This document shows, piece after piece, positions 62,571 through 64,000 of a stretch of 64,000 bases of DNA. Position numbers and translations under genes: made by a program. Position 1 is the first letter of the stretch, and each line of letters opens with the position of its first letter. Under the pieces are notes generated by a model, which saw only the letters and a list, made by a program, of their open reading frames with translations, did no database searches and was not told the DNA's origin. The stretch is from assembly GCA_029834535.1 (NCBI GenBank), contig JAQMWT010000370.1:124001-188000 (forward strand), in the 5' to 3' direction. The stretch comes from Chrysophaeum taylorii (Eukaryota > Sar > Pelagophyceae > Pelagomonadales > Pelagomonadaceae).

Positions 62571-64000
62571 ATGGAAGTGATCCTCCTCCCCCTCCTCCTC
62601 GTCGTCATTGGCGCGTGGAGCCTCGAGCCGACGGTTATCGGGGTCGACGTCGGGACCGGGTCGGCGCGCGCCGGGCTGTTTAGCTTGGACGGGCGACTGC
62701 TGAGGAGCGCCGTGGCGAAGATATCGATCCATCACGCTGGATGTTTCGTTGAACAAAATTCGGACGAGATCTGGGAGGCCGTGGGGAAATGCGTTCGCGA
62801 AATCGGCGACACGTCGTCGGTTGTGGGGATCGGCTTCGACGCGACGTGCTCGCTCGTTGTCCTGGACGAGTCGCTTCGTCCGTTGAGAGTGTCGGACGGA
62901 GATAGGAACGTAGTAGTATGGATGGACCATCGCGCCGCGGCGCAAGCCGCGAGAATCAATGCCGAGGCTGATCCCGGCGTGCTTCGGAATGTCGGGGGGA
63001 GGATTTCCCCCGAAATGGAGATCCCAAAGATATGCTGGCTCTACGAGAACGCGGGGGAAGATTGGATCCCCGGGCAGTTCATGGACCTGACGGACTACCT
63101 CACCTGGCGCGCGACGGGCGATCTCACGCGGTCGTTGTGCACGGTCGCGTGCAAGTGGAACTACGACAACGGGTGGAACCTGGAATATCTGCGTCAGTTC
63201 TTGCCAGACGGCGTCGAAAACCTGATCGGCTCGTCGTTTCTTCCGCCGGGAGCGAGAATCGGCGAGCTCTCCGAAAGCGCGGCAGCCGACTTAAACCTGC
63301 CGCGCGTCGCCGTGGCCGCGGGCGCGATCGACGCGCACGCTGGTGGTTTGGGGTGCGTCGGGTACGACGGCAACTACGACGACAAGCTCGCGTTGGTGGC
63401 CGGAACGTCGGCGTGTCACATGGTCTCGTCGCCGAGGCCCGCGTTCGTCCCGGGAGTCTGGGGTCCTTACGCCGACGCGATGGTCCCGGGGACCTATCTC
63501 ACCGAAGGCGGGCAGACCGCCGCGGGGGCGTTGCTGGATTATGTCTTGTCGCGCTTTTTTAACAACCGTAAATCGTCTGCCGACCTCGAGATCGAGCTGG
63601 AGCGAATGAGGAGCGACAGAGGTCTCGATCACGTAGCCTTCCTCGCGAGAGACGTGCACGTAGACCCCGATTTTCGAGGAAACCGGAGTCCCCTCGCCGA
63701 GCCCCAGAAATTGGGGGCCATCGTAGGCCTGTCGATGGAGCGCGACGACGACGAAAACTCGGCGTTGCTCTATCTCGCGACTATCCAGGCCTTAGCCTAC
63801 CAGACCCGCCACATCCTGGACGTGGTGCGAGATGCGGGTGGTTCGAAGCAACTTCGGGAGGTCGTCGTCTGCGGCGGCCTCGCGAAGAATTCGTTATACC
63901 TTCAGACTCATGCCGACGTCCTGGGCATTCCCGTCGCCGTTCCCCGCGAAGACGAGCCTGTCCTCCTGGGGGCTGCCCTCCTGGGGGCGACCGCCGCGGG
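62571..64000 (+). CDS. FGGY: FGGY-family carbohydrate kinase (D-ribulokinase-like), 3' end outside window
   Basis: 476 codons visible, open to the window edge; ATG 62571 after a (CAA)n leader. The nucleotide-binding motif is VIGVDVGTGSARAGLFSLDG, and GIGFDATCSLVVLDESLRPL, RNVVVWMDHRAAAQAARIN, AIDAHAGGLGCVG, AGTSACHM, FVPGVWGPYADAMVPG and LTEGGQTAAG follow in the order of eukaryotic FGGY, whose human and yeast (YDR109c) members phosphorylate D-ribulose as metabolite repair. The C-terminal VVVCGGLAKNSLYLQ and HADVLGIPV are also conserved. The first 18 residues (MEVILLPLLLVVIGAWSL) resemble a signal peptide, unusual for this family; organelle or secretory targeting is possible. About 60-100 residues are missing at the right. 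Confidence 0.92.
   Translation, partial: MEVILLPLLLVVIGAWSLEPTVIGVDVGTGSARAGLFSLDGRLLRSAVAKISIHHAGCFVEQNSDEIWEAVGKCVREIGDTSSVVGIGFDATCSLVVLDESLRPLRVSDGDRNVVVWMDHRAAAQAARINAEADPGVLRNVGGRISPEMEIPKICWLYENAGEDWIPGQFMDLTDYLTWRATGDLTRSLCTVACKWNYDNGWNLEYLRQFLPDGVENLIGSSFLPPGARIGELSESAAADLNLPRVAVAAGAIDAHAGGLGCVGYDGNYDDKLALVAGTSACHMVSSPRPAFVPGVWGPYADAMVPGTYLTEGGQTAAGALLDYVLSRFFNNRKSSADLEIELERMRSDRGLDHVAFLARDVHVDPDFRGNRSPLAEPQKLGAIVGLSMERDDDENSALLYLATIQALAYQTRHILDVVRDAGGSKQLREVVVCGGLAKNSLYLQTHADVLGIPVAVPREDEPVLLGAALLGATAA

Noticed and set aside
1-64000. CRISPR array, bacterial operons or ribosome binding sites
   Set aside because: No regularly spaced identical repeats with unique spacers, and gene structure with introns and tRNA type is eukaryotic.

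Overview
This window looks like nuclear DNA of a flagellated unicellular eukaryote, most likely an alga or a close relative. The evidence is: spliceosomal introns of 46-71 bp with GT..AG ends, an intraflagellar-transport GTPase (IFT27), cytosolic PheRS alpha, a mitochondrial ribosomal protein bS18m, a TMEM230 homologue, two nuclear-type tRNA-His genes and a plant/alga-like AP2 domain. Most genes are intron-free, GC-rich and tightly packed. Low-complexity codon runs (Asp, Asn, Ser, Thr, Gln) occur inside genes. No lineage can be fixed from the sequence alone.

Layout. 0-3.4 kb: a coiled-coil protein cut by the left edge and a membrane protein with an acidic tail. 4.0-8 kb: a hAT-like DNA transposon with an 8-bp target duplication, a decayed second copy of its gene, then tiny tmem230. 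10.6-13.7 kb: a LysM-like/BAH protein, IFT27 and a Tudor/AP2 protein. 15.2-17.9 kb: bS18m, a small coiled-coil protein and an arylsulfatase. 19.4-26.8 kb: a secreted Cys-rich protein, coiled-coil proteins, a cyclic-nucleotide-binding protein, an alpha/beta hydrolase and a DUF4349 membrane protein, the last two divergent from a 52-bp promoter. About 29-36 kb: an AT-richer island with shattered reading frames, probably a virus-like or retroelement fossil, ending in GATGTGAC hairpins. 36.5-39.1 kb: a second decayed coding block. 39.5-43.7 kb: two tRNA-His genes, PheRS alpha, a lipocalin and an M48 metallopeptidase. 43.7-46.7 kb: a tandem repeat, a Helitron/Pif1 helicase fragment and dispersed repeats.

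The standout is at 46.75-58.3 kb: one giant gene whose predicted product of about 3,800 residues strings together a two-Rossmann FAD/NAD(P) oxidoreductase, a fatty acyl-AMP ligase, an unassigned helical segment, a carrier protein, an NRPS condensation and adenylation domain, a second carrier, and a membrane-embedded left-handed beta-helix terminal domain like that of epsilon-poly-lysine synthetase. It looks like a membrane-bound lipo-amino-acid or lipopeptide synthase with no thioesterase. An in-frame TGA and a one-base frame slip leave its exact model open. 58.7-62.5 kb holds a third decayed minus-strand coding block. The window ends inside an FGGY-type carbohydrate kinase (D-ribulokinase-like).
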